A DNA stretch of 64,000 nt from an uncultured Alphaproteobacteria bacterium (GCA_944392315.1 CALXWH010000020.1:29920-93919), one strand, 5' to 3'; shown: positions 25,742 through 35,290, numbered from the stretch's first letter. The notes: a model not told the origin generated them from the letters alone. Translations and numbers: made by a program.

Positions 25742-27073
25742 ATGAAGAAATTGTTCTCCCTGATGGTGGCTTTGTGGGCTTTTTGTGCGGCGCCGGCCAT
25801 GGCACAACTCAATGTGACGATTAGCGGCGCGCAACAAGAGCCGATTCCGGTTGCGTTTCCGGATATTCTTTCGGATAATAACGGTATCGGGGCTTTTTTA
25901 GGCTTGTCATACGCCGATAAGGTGCGCGATGTCGTGCTCGCTGATTTGGAAAGAAGCGGGCTCTTTCGCATTATTAACCAAAGAAGCTATATTCAGAAGT
26001 TTTCTTCATTTGACCAACAGCCGGTCTTTGGAGATTGGCGAGTTTTGAATGCGCAGGTTTTGGTGCAGTCGTTTATTTTGGAAGAAAACGGTGATGACCT
26101 TAAATTGCGTTTCAAACTTTGGGATATCGTCAGCCAGAAAGAATTGATGTATGAGGTTTATACTTCGGCTAAATCTAACTGGAGAAGAATGGCGCACTCT
26201 ATGGCAGACGCTATTTATGAACGCTTGACCGGCGATAAGGGATATTTTAACACGGTTATCGCTTATATCTCAGAAAGCGGACCTTCCAGCCGCAGAGTGA
26301 AACGTTTGGCGTTGATGGATCAAGATGGCGACGGACACCAATTTTTGACGAGTGGAGCTAATCTGGTTTTAACCCCTAGGTTCTCGCCGGATATGCAATA
26401 TATCGCGTATCTTTCGTATGTGAACAACAAACCGCGCGTTTATCTTTATAACTTGAGGACGCAACGCACCGAATTGCTCGGCAATTTCCCGGGGATGACG
26501 TTTGCGCCGGCGTTTTCGCCTGACAGCAAATATTTGTTGATGAGTTATGCACGTAACGGCGTAACCGATATTTATGAAATGAATTTGGCGACACGCGAGA
26601 CCAAAAAATTAACCTCGGGGCCGGCGATTGATACCAGTCCGAATTATTCGCCGGACGGTTCTAAAATCGTCTTTAACTCCGACAGAGGCGGTAATCAACA
26701 ACTCTATATCATGAATCGCGACGGTTCGGACGTGCACCGTATCAGCTTTAGACAAGGCAGCCGCTATGCGACACCGGTTTGGTCGCCGCGCGGAGATTAT
26801 ATCGCCTTTACGCGTATGGAAGGCAATACCTTTAATTTGGGCGTGATGTATCTGGACGGAACGGGCGAGCGGACGTTGGCGACCGGCTTTTATTTGGAGG
26901 GGCCGACATGGTCTCCAAACGGACGTGTGTTGATGTTTTATCGGCAAAATCGCGGTACGGCTACGACCGACGGCGCTAAACAGCTCTATTCGGTGGATAT
27001 TACCGGCACAAACGAGCGCTTGGTTATTACTCCGGGAGATGGCAGCGATCCGGCTTGGTCGCCGTTGCTCTAG
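25742..27073 (+). CDS. tolB: Tol-Pal system protein TolB
   Basis: 443-residue periplasmic protein of the Tol-Pal system, which keeps the outer membrane attached during division; TolB binds Pal and is acted on by TolA. A signal peptide (1-21, ending AMA) is followed by an alpha/beta domain (25-160) and a six-bladed propeller (170-440) with the usual FSPDSKYLLMSYARNG, YSPDGSKIVFNSDRGGNQQ and WSPRGDYIAFT repeats. I chose the ATG at 25742 as the start of a good signal peptide with GAGG upstream. TolQ, TolR, TolA and Pal are not adjacent, which is unusual. Confidence 0.95.
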   Translation: MKKLFSLMVALWAFCAAPAMAQLNVTISGAQQEPIPVAFPDILSDNNGIGAFLGLSYADKVRDVVLADLERSGLFRIINQRSYIQKFSSFDQQPVFGDWRVLNAQVLVQSFILEENGDDLKLRFKLWDIVSQKELMYEVYTSAKSNWRRMAHSMADAIYERLTGDKGYFNTVIAYISESGPSSRRVKRLALMDQDGDGHQFLTSGANLVLTPRFSPDMQYIAYLSYVNNKPRVYLYNLRTQRTELLGNFPGMTFAPAFSPDSKYLLMSYARNGVTDIYEMNLATRETKKLTSGPAIDTSPNYSPDGSKIVFNSDRGGNQQLYIMNRDGSDVHRISFRQGSRYATPVWSPRGDYIAFTRMEGNTFNLGVMYLDGTGERTLATGFYLEGPTWSPNGRVLMFYRQNRGTATTDGAKQLYSVDITGTNERLVITPGDGSDPAWSPLL

Positions 27074-27104
27074 AGCTTGTGATGAGCGCGAGCTGAACTT
27101 TTTG

Positions 27105-27134
27105 AGCGGGGTCGGGAGGGGCTCCGCTTTTTTT
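27105..27134 (+). terminator. Terminator of tolB
   Basis: AGCGG pairs with CCGCT around a G-rich loop that may pair internally (GGGAG with CTCC), followed by T7. Confidence 0.6.
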
Positions 27135-27315
27135 GTGTGTTTAACTCCGCTTTTGGGGCTCTGTCTTTTTTTGTTTGGTATTGCTTCTTCTTTTTCTATC
27201 GGCACTTTTGGAGGGCGTGTCTGTGGCTTTTGTTGGGGATAATGCGGTTTTTTAATGATTTTTAATTTATTTTTCTTAAACTTTATCCAGTGTTGAGGTT
27301 AAACAGAGGTGGGTG

Positions 27316-27840
27316 ATGTTGCAGAAAATCATTATCGTTTTGACGGTGTTGGCGGCTCTCTGGGTGAATATGGCGCAGATTAACGCGCAAGAGTTGAGCA
27401 CGAACCCTTGGCTTGAAGCAAATGATGAAGAGGCGGTGGAGGCGGTGTATCAAAAAGAACAAAAACGCGCCAGACGCTCTTCTTTGCAATATCAACCCGA
27501 ACAAAGCGTCACGATTGACCGGACGCACGCCTATATCCAGGCGGAAGAAAGCGACGAAGATGAGGGCTTTTTTGACTCGGTTAAAAATTTGATGAGCGAT
27601 GATGACGACAAAGAGCAGGCGCTTATTCCCAATACACAGGCGAACAGACAGGCTATTGCGCAAAAAAAACAACAACAAATTCAACAACAGCAACAGGCTG
27701 ATTCTTCTTCTATGTTTGATTTCGGCGGGTTGCAGAATAGTTTGAAATTGCCGCAACTTCCCGATGCGACGGGACTTATTCAAAAGTTTGAAAGAGCCAC
27801 CGGGGTTAACTTCAAAAGTATGGGTAAATATTTGCAATAG
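27316..27840 (+). CDS. Exported hypothetical protein, Gln-rich
   Basis: 174 residues. A signal peptide (about 1-24, ending INA) is followed by an acidic, low-complexity region with DDDDK, then a poly-Gln stretch (QKKQQQIQQQQQ near residue 117) and a hydrophobic-helix C-terminus. No lipobox or peptidoglycan-binding motif, so it is not Pal although it follows tolB. I chose the ATG at 27316 with GAGG seven bases upstream. Likely periplasmic; function unknown. Confidence 0.65.
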   Translation: MLQKIIIVLTVLAALWVNMAQINAQELSTNPWLEANDEEAVEAVYQKEQKRARRSSLQYQPEQSVTIDRTHAYIQAEESDEDEGFFDSVKNLMSDDDDKEQALIPNTQANRQAIAQKKQQQIQQQQQADSSSMFDFGGLQNSLKLPQLPDATGLIQKFERATGVNFKSMGKYLQ

Positions 27841-27969
27841 CTTGGTGCGAGGTGTCTTGACAAAGTTTATTCTTTGATTTATGAGGGAAAAAGTTTTGCG
27901 ACGATTTATGAGAGAAAAAGTTTTGGGAGCTCGGTGGGAGCTTTTTTTGTTTTTTTAGGAGTTTGAAAA

Positions 27970-28689
27970 GTGACGGACGTGTTGGCACCGGTGGTGATTT
28001 TGGTTAAACCGCAGTTGGCGGAAAATATCGGGATGGCGGCGAGAGCTATGAAAAATTGCGCGCTGAAAGAATTGCGTATTGTGCAACCCGAACAATCGCC
28101 TACTTCTGATATTGCGTTGCGGGCGTCTTCTAACTCCGAAGAAGTGTTGCTTAATGCCAAAATTTATGCCACAACACAAGAGGCGTTGGCGGATTTGACA
28201 ATGGTTTATGCCGCAACCGCTCGCCCGCGTCATCAGGTGAAAGAAGTGTTTACCGCAGAATATGCCGCGCAACATTTGCCGCAAGATGCCAAAATCGGTT
28301 TTATGTTCGGTTGTGAACGTACGGGGCTTGAAAACGAAGATATTTCTTTGGCCGATGCGATTATTGAGGTGCCGCTTAACCCCGAACATTGTTCGCTCAA
28401 TCTGGCGCAGGCGGTGCTCGTTATCGGGTATGAATATTATAAAACGACGATATCGCCCGAGGGACGCCGCTTAATTACCAACGGCGGGCAAGTGGCCGAC
28501 AAAGAAAAATTGTTTAAGTTTATTGAAAGTCTGAATGGGCGGATTAAGCAAAGTCCGCGGCTTAAAGATGAGGAACACACTAAAAGTCTGCTCCGCAACA
28601 TTAGCAATATTTTTACACGTGCGCAAATTACCGAGCAAGAACTGAACTCGCTTTATGGCATTGTCAATATCTTATGTGATGGAAAATAA
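27970..28689 (+). CDS. trmJ: tRNA/rRNA 2'-O-methyltransferase, TrmJ-like
   Basis: SPOUT-fold methyltransferase of 239 residues, most like TrmJ, which 2'-O-methylates position 32 of tRNAs. Motifs of the SpoU knot: VKPQLAENIGMAARAMKN near residue 12, IGFMFGCERTGLENEDI near 115, and the SAM-knot PLNPEHCSLNLAQAVLV near 138. The start is GTG at 27970 with AGGAG nine bases upstream. Another rRNA target is possible within the same family. Confidence 0.88.
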   Translation: MTDVLAPVVILVKPQLAENIGMAARAMKNCALKELRIVQPEQSPTSDIALRASSNSEEVLLNAKIYATTQEALADLTMVYAATARPRHQVKEVFTAEYAAQHLPQDAKIGFMFGCERTGLENEDISLADAIIEVPLNPEHCSLNLAQAVLVIGYEYYKTTISPEGRRLITNGGQVADKEKLFKFIESLNGRIKQSPRLKDEEHTKSLLRNISNIFTRAQITEQELNSLYGIVNILCDGK

Positions 28690-28722
28690 TTGCGTTCTAT
28701 CTTGTTGATTAAATGCTTTTTA

Positions 28723-28745
28723 GGCGCCGAGTTGACGGCGCCTTT
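28723..28745 (+). terminator. Possible terminator after trmJ
   Basis: GGCGCC and GGCGCC form a six-pair stem with an eight-base loop, followed by only three T residues. The 28746-28967 stretch after it holds nothing else I can support. Confidence 0.45.
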
Positions 28746-28967
28746 GGGGTTCGTCCTTTGTTTTTTTTATCGTATATTAGAAGCGGCGCTCTATTGTTTC
28801 ACCGATGTTGCCGCATCCAAAATGAGATATTGTTTTGTTTGTTTTTTTCTGATAATTTTTTATTCATGGGTGTTTCCTAGATGATAATGGGGAAAATTAT
28901 TCTGTGGTATTTTTTGATTGTATCAAATATTTTTTTTTACATGAATAAATTCCTTAGTTTATAAGCT

Positions 28968-29804
28968 TTATCTGTTTAGGGGGGCGTCTATGGTTTTGAG
29001 GGAGACCTCAATGGTGGAAGGGGAGAAGGGGCTATAGATGTATGCAAAGAGGAAAAAGCCAAGAGGCATCAGCATAATCATCACGAAAATGTAAAACATA
29101 AGCCAAAGCCAACGATGTGCTGCCCCCTTGGGCGCTTCTTTTGCTTCTGGCGTTGAGGCGGGTGTTTCATCGGTCTTTAGCTGTTTATTTGTTCTTCTTA
29201 TGCAAAAGAGAGCGATGATTGCGCATAGGGTCGTTAGGCATAAAATCGTATAGATGGGAAGGTAGGCCGTTTCTAAAACTTCAGGCAAGATGTTTAGCGC
29301 GTGATTAGAAAGTAAACTCATATAAACATGCCGACCGGATATGTAAGCCGGTAAAAATAAGATGATGACAAGGGTGGTGTAATACAAAACTAATGAGCGA
29401 TATTTTTTATAGGTCTCTACGGGTATGCTTTGGCGTGCTTTTGCCGCTTTGAAAAGGCTGGTTAGGGTGGTATTGTTTTTATAGGCTGTCCAGTTGACTT
29501 TTGGGAACAGAATGACCGCAAAAAACGTAAACAATCCATAATTCAGTGGGTCCGCTCTGGCGATGGTTAGGGCAATGTATGTCAAAAAGAGAATGTAGAG
29601 CAGATATATCACGGGATGATTTCTAAGCCAGCTTGCTATCAATATCAGGGATACGACGAGGCAGAACGCTGTCGGAAATATCAGAACCGTGCCGAGGGAA
29701 GGATTAGAGCCAAAGGCTGTCATCAGACCAATTAACAGAATTGTCATTATGGGGAAGATGATTCCTGGGTGTTGCTTTATCTTTTCTAACAGTTTTTTGC
29801 ACAT
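28968..29804 (-). CDS. Multi-pass membrane protein
   Basis: 278 residues with about seven hydrophobic segments and one charged loop before the last two (residues 205-225, TDETPASTPEAKEAPKGA). No transporter motif is recognised. I chose the ATG at 29804, which has GGAGA five bases upstream; the frame is open for 30 more codons but has no site. It lies downstream of cysE on the same strand with a gap of about 100 bases. Confidence 0.6.
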   Translation of the reverse strand: MCKKLLEKIKQHPGIIFPIMTILLIGLMTAFGSNPSLGTVLIFPTAFCLVVSLILIASWLRNHPVIYLLYILFLTYIALTIARADPLNYGLFTFFAVILFPKVNWTAYKNNTTLTSLFKAAKARQSIPVETYKKYRSLVLYYTTLVIILFLPAYISGRHVYMSLLSNHALNILPEVLETAYLPIYTILCLTTLCAIIALFCIRRTNKQLKTDETPASTPEAKEAPKGAAHRWLWLMFYIFVMIMLMPLGFFLFAYIYSPFSPSTIEVSLKTIDAPLNR

Positions 29805-29907
29805 CGTTGTCTCCTTTCGCTTAACAGATATGGACAGCTTAGGATGAAGGGGATTTAGTGTCAACCTTGCAGAGGAGATTCTCCACAAAATCAATCAGTT
29901 CTGATGA

Positions 29908-30576
29908 TTAGTCTTTATTTTGTTTGCTCAATAAGGCTAGTTGTTTCTCTAAAGAACTGATGCGTTCTTCATACTCGGCAATCTTCTTTTCATACGGATC
30001 TTCGCTCTTTGTATCTATACCATAGGGCATGAAAGCTTTGCTCTTGGACTTCTCTACCGGAAGAGCCGCCGTGCCGATAACAGTGGTGTTTTCTGCCACA
30101 TCTTTCACAACCGTTGCATTGGCGCCGATTTTGGCATTTTTCCCTATTGTTATCGGGCCTAAAACCAATGCGCCCGCACCGATAATCACATTATCTTCCA
30201 CGGTCGGGTGGCGTTTGCCCTTTTTCCCACCGTAAGATTTGGTGCCGCCCAACGTCACGCCGTGATACATTGTGACATTATCCCCGATGATGGAAGTTTC
30301 GCCTATCACGACTCCCATGCCGTGGTCAATGAAAAAGTTTTTGCCAATCTTTGCGCCCGGGTGAATCTCAACGCCGGTCAGCCAGCGCCCAAACTGCGAA
30401 ATCAAACGTGCCGATAAGCGCCAGTTGCGCTCCCACAAATAGTGCGAAAGCCGATAAAACAAGATGCCGTGGTAGCCTGATGAGCATAAAAATGCTTCTA
30501 ACCGGCCGCTTGTTGCCGGATCTTTGCTCGTTATCGTATCTAGGTCTTGAAGAATCTGCTTGAAATTTGATTTCAT
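29908..30576 (-). CDS. cysE: Serine O-acetyltransferase
   Basis: Transfers acetyl from acetyl-CoA to L-serine, the first step of cysteine synthesis. The 222-residue protein is the short (EpsC-type) form: an N-terminal helical region, then a left-handed beta helix with [40 protein letters not shown] and [18 protein letters not shown]. Catalytic His and Asp are in the IDHG segment. The last about 30 residues ([20 protein letters not shown]) form a coiled coil, an extension beyond the usual end. GGAGGAG precedes the ATG. No cysK is adjacent. An inverted repeat upstream may be its operator. Confidence 0.93.
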   Translation of the reverse strand: MKSNFKQILQDLDTITSKDPATSGRLEAFLCSSGYHGILFYRLSHYLWERNWRLSARLISQFGRWLTGVEIHPGAKIGKNFFIDHGMGVVIGETSIIGDNVTMYHGVTLGGTKSYGGKKGKRHPTVEDNVIIGAGALVLGPITIGKNAKIGANATVVKDVAENTTVIGTAALPVEKSKSKAFMPYGIDTKSEDPYEKKIAEYEERISSLEKQLALLSKQNKD

Positions 30577-30599
30577 TTTTGATATAACTCCTCCTTGTG

Positions 30600-30631
30600 T
30601 TAATACCTAATTAAGAATCTTTAGGTTAATA
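30600..30631. promoter_or_regulatory. Inverted repeat between cysE and the hydrolase gene
   Basis: ACCTAA (30605-30610) and TTAGGT (30621-30626) are perfect inverted half-sites with a ten-base spacer and are flanked by TTAAT and TAATA. It lies 24-55 bases upstream of cysE in a divergent intergenic region and could be an operator for a dimeric regulator. The regulator is not known. Confidence 0.4.
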
Positions 30632-30677
30632 TAACGGATATATGAGTTAAATCAAGAGAAAATAAAGAGTATATCAC

Positions 30678-31502
30678 ATGGTTGAAGTTATCATTAACGG
30701 GCACGCCGGCAGATTAGAAGGACGTTATCATCAAGCGAAGCGTCCGGACGCTCCGGTGGCTCTTATTTTACATCCCCATCCGCAATATGGCGGAACTATG
30801 AACAATAAAGTCGCTTATGCCCTCTTTACGTGTTTTAAGGATTTGGGGTTTTCGGTGTTGAGATTTAATTTTAGAGGTGTGGGGCGCTCGCAGGGCGTGT
30901 TTGAAGACGGTCCGGGCGAACTTTCGGATGCGACTATCGCTCTTGATTGGCTGCAGGCGCAAAACCCCGATGCCAGACAGTGTTGGATTGCCGGTTATTC
31001 TTTTGGCGCGTGGATTGGGTTGCAACTCTTAATGCGTCGTCCGGATATCAATAATTTTATTGCTGTTTCTCCGCCGGCTAATGAAAAAGATTTCGGCTTT
31101 TTGGCACCGTGCCCGACTTCCGGATTGATTGTGCAGGGCGGTATGGATGAAATCGGTAACCCGAAAATGGTGGAAGAACTGGCTTATCGCTTGAATAATC
31201 AACGTCATGTTGATGTTGATTTTGCTATGATTGAAGACGGCGACCATATGTATAACGGCCATTTGGTGGATTTGTATAAAGTGGTGGGTAATTATGTGAT
31301 TTCCGCCCTTTCTAAAAAGGCGCCGGCTAAAAAGAGACGCGGACGCCGCAAAAAATCTGAAATCGCTGAGCAGATGTTGTTGGAAGGAAAATCTTCGGAG
31401 GATACCGAGGACGATTATACCGATGACGAGGAATATGACGATGAGGATTATAACGACGACGATATGAACGATGATTTTGATGACGAGGATGATGAAAAAT
31501 AA
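30678..31502 (+). CDS. Alpha/beta hydrolase with charged tail
   Basis: 274 residues, resembling the COG2945 group of alpha/beta hydrolases. The HPHPQYGGTMNNKV oxyanion segment is near residue 32, the nucleophile elbow GYSFGAW near 108, an Asp in GGMDEIG near 156, and the final His in EDGDHMYNGH near 190. The last 60 residues are unusual: a basic stretch (KKAPAKKRRGRRKK) followed by a strongly acidic Asp/Glu tail. The tail suggests interaction with polyanions or proteins. Substrate unknown. Divergent from cysE. Confidence 0.82.
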   Translation: MVEVIINGHAGRLEGRYHQAKRPDAPVALILHPHPQYGGTMNNKVAYALFTCFKDLGFSVLRFNFRGVGRSQGVFEDGPGELSDATIALDWLQAQNPDARQCWIAGYSFGAWIGLQLLMRRPDINNFIAVSPPANEKDFGFLAPCPTSGLIVQGGMDEIGNPKMVEELAYRLNNQRHVDVDFAMIEDGDHMYNGHLVDLYKVVGNYVISALSKKAPAKKRRGRRKKSEIAEQMLLEGKSSEDTEDDYTDDEEYDDEDYNDDDMNDDFDDEDDEK

Positions 31503-31612
31503 GTTCTCCTCGGAGTTAAAATGAGGGCGCTTGCCTGGGGGATGGTTTATTTATCTTTAGCTATTGGTGGGCGTTTGCGTTCTGAGTGTTAAAGTTTTGT
31601 TTATCAGACATA

Positions 31613-31657
31613 AAAAAAACAGGTGTCACCGTGGGGGGGACATCTGTTTTTTGTTGG
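31613..31657. terminator. Bidirectional terminator
   Basis: AAAAAACAGGTGTC and GACATCTGTTTTTT pair, with A and T runs on both sides. It separates the hydrolase gene from the converging small membrane protein. Confidence 0.75.
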
Positions 31658-31667
31658 GGTATTCGGT

Positions 31668-31871
31668 TTATTTTCCGCGGATGACGAGCTTTATCAGTTT
31701 GGCTATAATAAACCAAAGAACGATTACTAATAGAAGCCATTTGAAATTATCGGCGTTGATGCCGAAACTAATGACGTTGGGGATAACAATTGAGCTAAAT
31801 CCTAAGGCCCAAAAAATAGCGATAATGATGGCGAAGATCACCAGGCCATCTTCAAAACGCAGTTTTCTCAT
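31668..31871 (-). CDS. Small two-pass membrane protein
   Basis: 67 residues. Two hydrophobic segments (about 10-32 and 44-62) are joined by a short loop, with basic ends, so it is a small inner-membrane protein. The ribosome site is weak, but the composition is membrane-like and a terminator follows directly. The opposite-strand frame here is its shadow. Confidence 0.5.
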   Translation of the reverse strand: MRKLRFEDGLVIFAIIIAIFWALGFSSIVIPNVISFGINADNFKWLLLVIVLWFIIAKLIKLVIRGK

Positions 31872-32182
31872 AAGCTTATTTTTTTATGAAACGCTGCGGC
31901 ACGAGCAGGGGTTCTGGTTATAATAATTTACATATTGCTCACTTATTGTGGACAAAAATAGCACATTTTCGTGATTGATGCAAGAATTTTTTTTTAACTC
32001 AGTTGCGTTGACACGTTTTTTTGACAAATAATGCTTGCATTTTTCTTTTTTTGTGGTATCAAGGCTTCTGTTAAAAAATTATTTTGTCTATTATGAGGCG
32101 GCTTTCTTATAGCTTAGGGCAAGGTAAATTTTAACATTGAGAAAAGTTTTTTTTATTGTTTCATTTCTAATCCCTAAAAATT
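31872..32182. other. AT-rich intergenic region
   Basis: No gene seen. It holds two or three overlapping TTGAC-type -35 elements (32009, 32031, 32035) and ends in an AT-rich leader without a Shine-Dalgarno site before the 32183 gene. Confidence 0.6.
32035..32062 (+). promoter_or_regulatory. Candidate promoter of the 32183 gene
   Basis: TTGCAT, a 16-base T-rich spacer, TATCAA. An alternative -35, TTGACA, is at 32031. Confidence 0.4.
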
Positions 32183-33706
32183 ATGGAAATAGAAAGATTT
32201 CTTTTTGACACGCCCAAAACGTGTTTTAATTCGGTAACCGGTAAACTTATCGCTCACGATGTGGTGGGTATGTCTTTGTTTGCTAATCAGGCTTGCTATT
32301 GTTTGCTTGATGATGAAAAGGATGTGCTGTTTGACGCTAAAGGCCAAAAGGTGGCTGAAGATCTTAATCTCTTGGATGTGGTGGGGAACTTCTATCTTAT
32401 CAAAAACGAAGATGATACGCAATCACTCATCACTTTTGACGGACGCGTCTTGTTTGATCAGGTGAAAGATGTGGTGTTTTCTCCTATCGGATGGTTTATG
32501 GTGGTCAGTCAAGACGGCTCAAAGGCTCTTTATCGCTCAGACTTGTCGTTGGCGGCTAAAGATTTTATTCAGGCAAGCGTTATGAACGACGGCGTATACT
32601 TCTTTGTTGAGCATGATCCCCAAAATTGGACTTGCTATTTGAACGACGGAACGGTCTTTGCTCAAAATGTGAAGGAATTTCAGTTCTTCTCGCCGACGTT
32701 TTATATCCTTACTTTTCAGGATAAAACCGTTGTCTATGATGATGAAAAACATACGCAATTTGTCTGCGAGGCCAGTTTGCCGCAGTTGATGTTTGGCAAA
32801 AAATTTAAAGCGGTTTCAAGGGGGAATATGCAACTCTATCGCTCGGATGGAACGCTCCTCTTGTTTGGTCATAAAGATTATCTCAGCTTTGACAACGGTA
32901 TGATTATGGCTAGGCGCGATGATAATTCTTTGTTGCTCTATGATGATGAGCTTAACGTGCTTGTTGATGATATTACCGATTTTGAAGGCGGACTTGAAAA
33001 TGAATTGCTGAAAGTAACGTCTAACGGATGTGATTATCTGTTCAATAACGCCGGAAAGCTCTTCCGTAAGGCCGACCGTATCAAACTTTGCGGGCAGTGT
33101 TGCTTCTTGATGATTGAAAAAGGACAGGAAGCCGGCGCTTTTTGCGGTTGCGACGGGGAAGTTTTGGCACAGGATGTGCTGGATGCCGTTGTGTTTGGCA
33201 ATGGCTGGATATTGCTGGAAAAAGCACCTGGTTATGGCGGTTCAGAAACCTATATGGAGCTTAGAACCGATGAAGGGGCTCTTGTGGCTTCTTCTCCGTT
33301 GGGGATTGAATATTTGGATGGTTACAGAGCTTGGATTATTCAAACGAGCAAAGACAAATGTTCATTGTTCCATGCCGAATTGGGGGCGTTGGTTAAAAAT
33401 GCTGATGAAATTGTTGCCGTGGGGGCTTTTGTTATCGTTAAAAAGAAAACGAGCATTGATATTTTTTCTTTGCGCGAATTGAACGAGCCGAGACCTAAAG
33501 GTGTTCAACCCGATAAACCCGAAATGAAACCCGTTTGGCACGGTTCGGTGGAAGAGTTGGCTCATAATGTCAGCTTTTGCAGCGGTGACTGTATTGGCAA
33601 TACGGGGGATTTTTTGGATATTTTTCAAGATGAAAAAATGCATATTCACCTCGGTATCGGCATTATGACAAAAAGTGCTGCGGATGATGATGACGACGAT
33701 GAATAA
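32183..33706 (+). CDS. Propeller-like repeat protein, paralogue 1
   Basis: 507 residues, cytoplasmic (no signal peptide). It consists of about ten beta-rich repeats of about 40-45 residues built around LYRSDG or LYDDE-type turns (ALYRSDLSLAAKDF, LYRSDGTLLLFGHKDY, LLYDDELNVLVDDI), reminiscent of WG-repeat or other beta-propellers. Near the C-terminus WHGSVEELAHNVSFCSGDC, then IGNTGDF, matches the same place in the 35484 protein. It ends in an acidic tail (DDDDDDE). The ATG has no Shine-Dalgarno site and follows an AT leader shared with the paralogues. No enzymatic motif. Confidence 0.75.
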   Translation: MEIERFLFDTPKTCFNSVTGKLIAHDVVGMSLFANQACYCLLDDEKDVLFDAKGQKVAEDLNLLDVVGNFYLIKNEDDTQSLITFDGRVLFDQVKDVVFSPIGWFMVVSQDGSKALYRSDLSLAAKDFIQASVMNDGVYFFVEHDPQNWTCYLNDGTVFAQNVKEFQFFSPTFYILTFQDKTVVYDDEKHTQFVCEASLPQLMFGKKFKAVSRGNMQLYRSDGTLLLFGHKDYLSFDNGMIMARRDDNSLLLYDDELNVLVDDITDFEGGLENELLKVTSNGCDYLFNNAGKLFRKADRIKLCGQCCFLMIEKGQEAGAFCGCDGEVLAQDVLDAVVFGNGWILLEKAPGYGGSETYMELRTDEGALVASSPLGIEYLDGYRAWIIQTSKDKCSLFHAELGALVKNADEIVAVGAFVIVKKKTSIDIFSLRELNEPRPKGVQPDKPEMKPVWHGSVEELAHNVSFCSGDCIGNTGDFLDIFQDEKMHIHLGIGIMTKSAADDDDDDE

Positions 33707-33767
33707 CGACTTTATTGTCAGAGCATTGGTTAGAAAGGCTTAAAATTAGGCTTTGCTCTTAATAAAA

Positions 33768-33804
33768 ACACTCTTTCTCCTATGAGAAAGAGTGCTTTTT
33801 TTTT
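33768..33804 (+). terminator. Terminator of paralogue 1
   Basis: ACACTCTTTCTC pairs with GAGAAAGAGTGC and is followed by T9. The three paralogues have look-alike terminators. Confidence 0.85.
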
Positions 33805-33817
33805 GTCAAAAATCTGC

Positions 33818-33845
33818 TTGAAAAATTGTTTTTTCATGATATAGT
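33818..33845 (+). promoter_or_regulatory. Promoter of paralogue 2
   Basis: TTGAAA, 16-base spacer, TATAGT, starting 14 bases after the preceding terminator. Confidence 0.6.
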
Positions 33846-33968
33846 GACGCGCGTTAAGTGAATTATTCTGGCTACTATGATTCTTATTTTTTTGAATTAA
33901 GACCGATGAATGTTGCACTTACGGCGTGAGTTTTTATTTATTTTTCTAATCTTAAAAATTTTTTCAAG

Positions 33969-35267
33969 ATGAAAACAATTTTTGATGTGGTTTGTGACGG
34001 CGCAAGCTGTTACATTCCGGCGTGGGACCCGTTTGGGTTTTTTAGATGTCAGATGGTGCCGTTTCATGGCTATTGTCACGGCAGAGATTTTCTTGCTTAT
34101 GGCGCAGGCGGTAAAGTCTTGGGACAGAACTTGTGGCTTATTGCTTGTTATAGAGAGGTGTTTTGCGTGACTAATGATAACGCGACTTATTCTCTCTATC
34201 GCACGGACGGTACGGCTTTGGGCGAAAATGTTGATACTTTTCGTTTGTATGAGGCCAAAATGGTTGCGCTCTTTTCTGCTAAAAAGGGCGTGTTGATGCG
34301 TTATGACGGGGCTCTTATTCATCAAGGAGCTAAAATGTATGAAGTGGCTGAGGACGGAAAAAGCTTTTTTGCGCTTGATGGCGATGGCTCGTGGAAACTT
34401 TATACCGTGGACGGAAAACTGGTTGCCGAGAATATCCAAACGTTTTTGATGAAGTCTTCGGACTTTTATATGTTGCGTTTTCTGGACGGTTCGGCCTTTG
34501 TGTATGATGCCAAAAACAATTCTAAGTTTCCGGTTCCTGTTAAAGCCGAAATTAGCTTGCTTGATTATCAGATGTTTGAACTCAAACAAAACGGAAAGGC
34601 CGCTTTGTATCGGGCTGACGGAACTAAATTGTTGGATGGTGCGCGGGTTTACGGCGTGTTGTCAAATGGGTTGGTCTGGGAAAACCAGTATATGAAAAAT
34701 GATTGTTTGTATGGGGCTAACCTTAAACCTGTCTTAAAGCATCTTAATCTGGCTTGTGCGGATGGATGTGGCAACTTGTTCCGCGGTGATAAAGACTATG
34801 TCTTTGATAATAACGGACGGCTCGTCGCAACGTATCCTTATAATACTACGCTTCCTGTCGGGAGTGGATATTATTTGGCTTGGGACGGGAAAAAAGATGT
34901 GGTGGTTTTGCACAGACCGGATACTTCGGTGGTTAGATCTAATCTTGTGGGGGCTATTGTTTATCCGAATGATTGGAAAGTCGTTTTTAGCTCTCAAACC
35001 GAAAAATCTTCCAAGTATCCGTTGCCGCTTTGCAGTTTGCTTGATGACAAGGACAATCTGATTGTGGATCAAGCTGAGGTTTTGGCGTATCTCTATTACT
35101 TTGGCGCGTATGTTTATGCCAAGGGAGGAAAGTACTCTTTGGTGAACGCTAAGGGAAAAGTTGTGGTTAAAGATGCGGACTGTATTGCTGTTTTTGGTGA
35201 TGTCTACGTGGTGGAACGCCGAGGGCAGGTGATGGAAGTTCGGTTTTTGGCGGATATTGATGCGTAA
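33969..35267 (+). CDS. Propeller-like repeat protein, paralogue 2
   Basis: 432 residues with the same repeat style as its neighbours (LYRTDGTALGENVDTF, LYTVDGKLVAENIQTF, LYRADGTKLLDGARVY), but a different N-terminus (MKTIFDVVCDGASCYIPAW) and no GDC(I/L)GN C-terminal segment. It lacks a signal peptide. The DG turn followed by a short hydrophobic strand about every 40-45 residues supports a beta-propeller. The start is an ATG in an AT leader without a Shine-Dalgarno site. Function unknown. Confidence 0.72.
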   Translation: MKTIFDVVCDGASCYIPAWDPFGFFRCQMVPFHGYCHGRDFLAYGAGGKVLGQNLWLIACYREVFCVTNDNATYSLYRTDGTALGENVDTFRLYEAKMVALFSAKKGVLMRYDGALIHQGAKMYEVAEDGKSFFALDGDGSWKLYTVDGKLVAENIQTFLMKSSDFYMLRFLDGSAFVYDAKNNSKFPVPVKAEISLLDYQMFELKQNGKAALYRADGTKLLDGARVYGVLSNGLVWENQYMKNDCLYGANLKPVLKHLNLACADGCGNLFRGDKDYVFDNNGRLVATYPYNTTLPVGSGYYLAWDGKKDVVVLHRPDTSVVRSNLVGAIVYPNDWKVVFSSQTEKSSKYPLPLCSLLDDKDNLIVDQAEVLAYLYYFGAYVYAKGGKYSLVNAKGKVVVKDADCIAVFGDVYVVERRGQVMEVRFLADIDA

Positions 35268-35290
35268 AATCGGTCTTTTAATTTTTTTTA

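Noticed and set aside
28690..28884. 64-codon hydrophobic frame after trmJ
   Set aside because: It would start with TTG directly at the trmJ stop, has no ribosome site and crosses a terminator-like hairpin.
31564..31923. 119-codon plus-strand frame near 31.7 kb
   Set aside because: It crosses a strong bidirectional terminator and is antisense to a better two-helix membrane protein.
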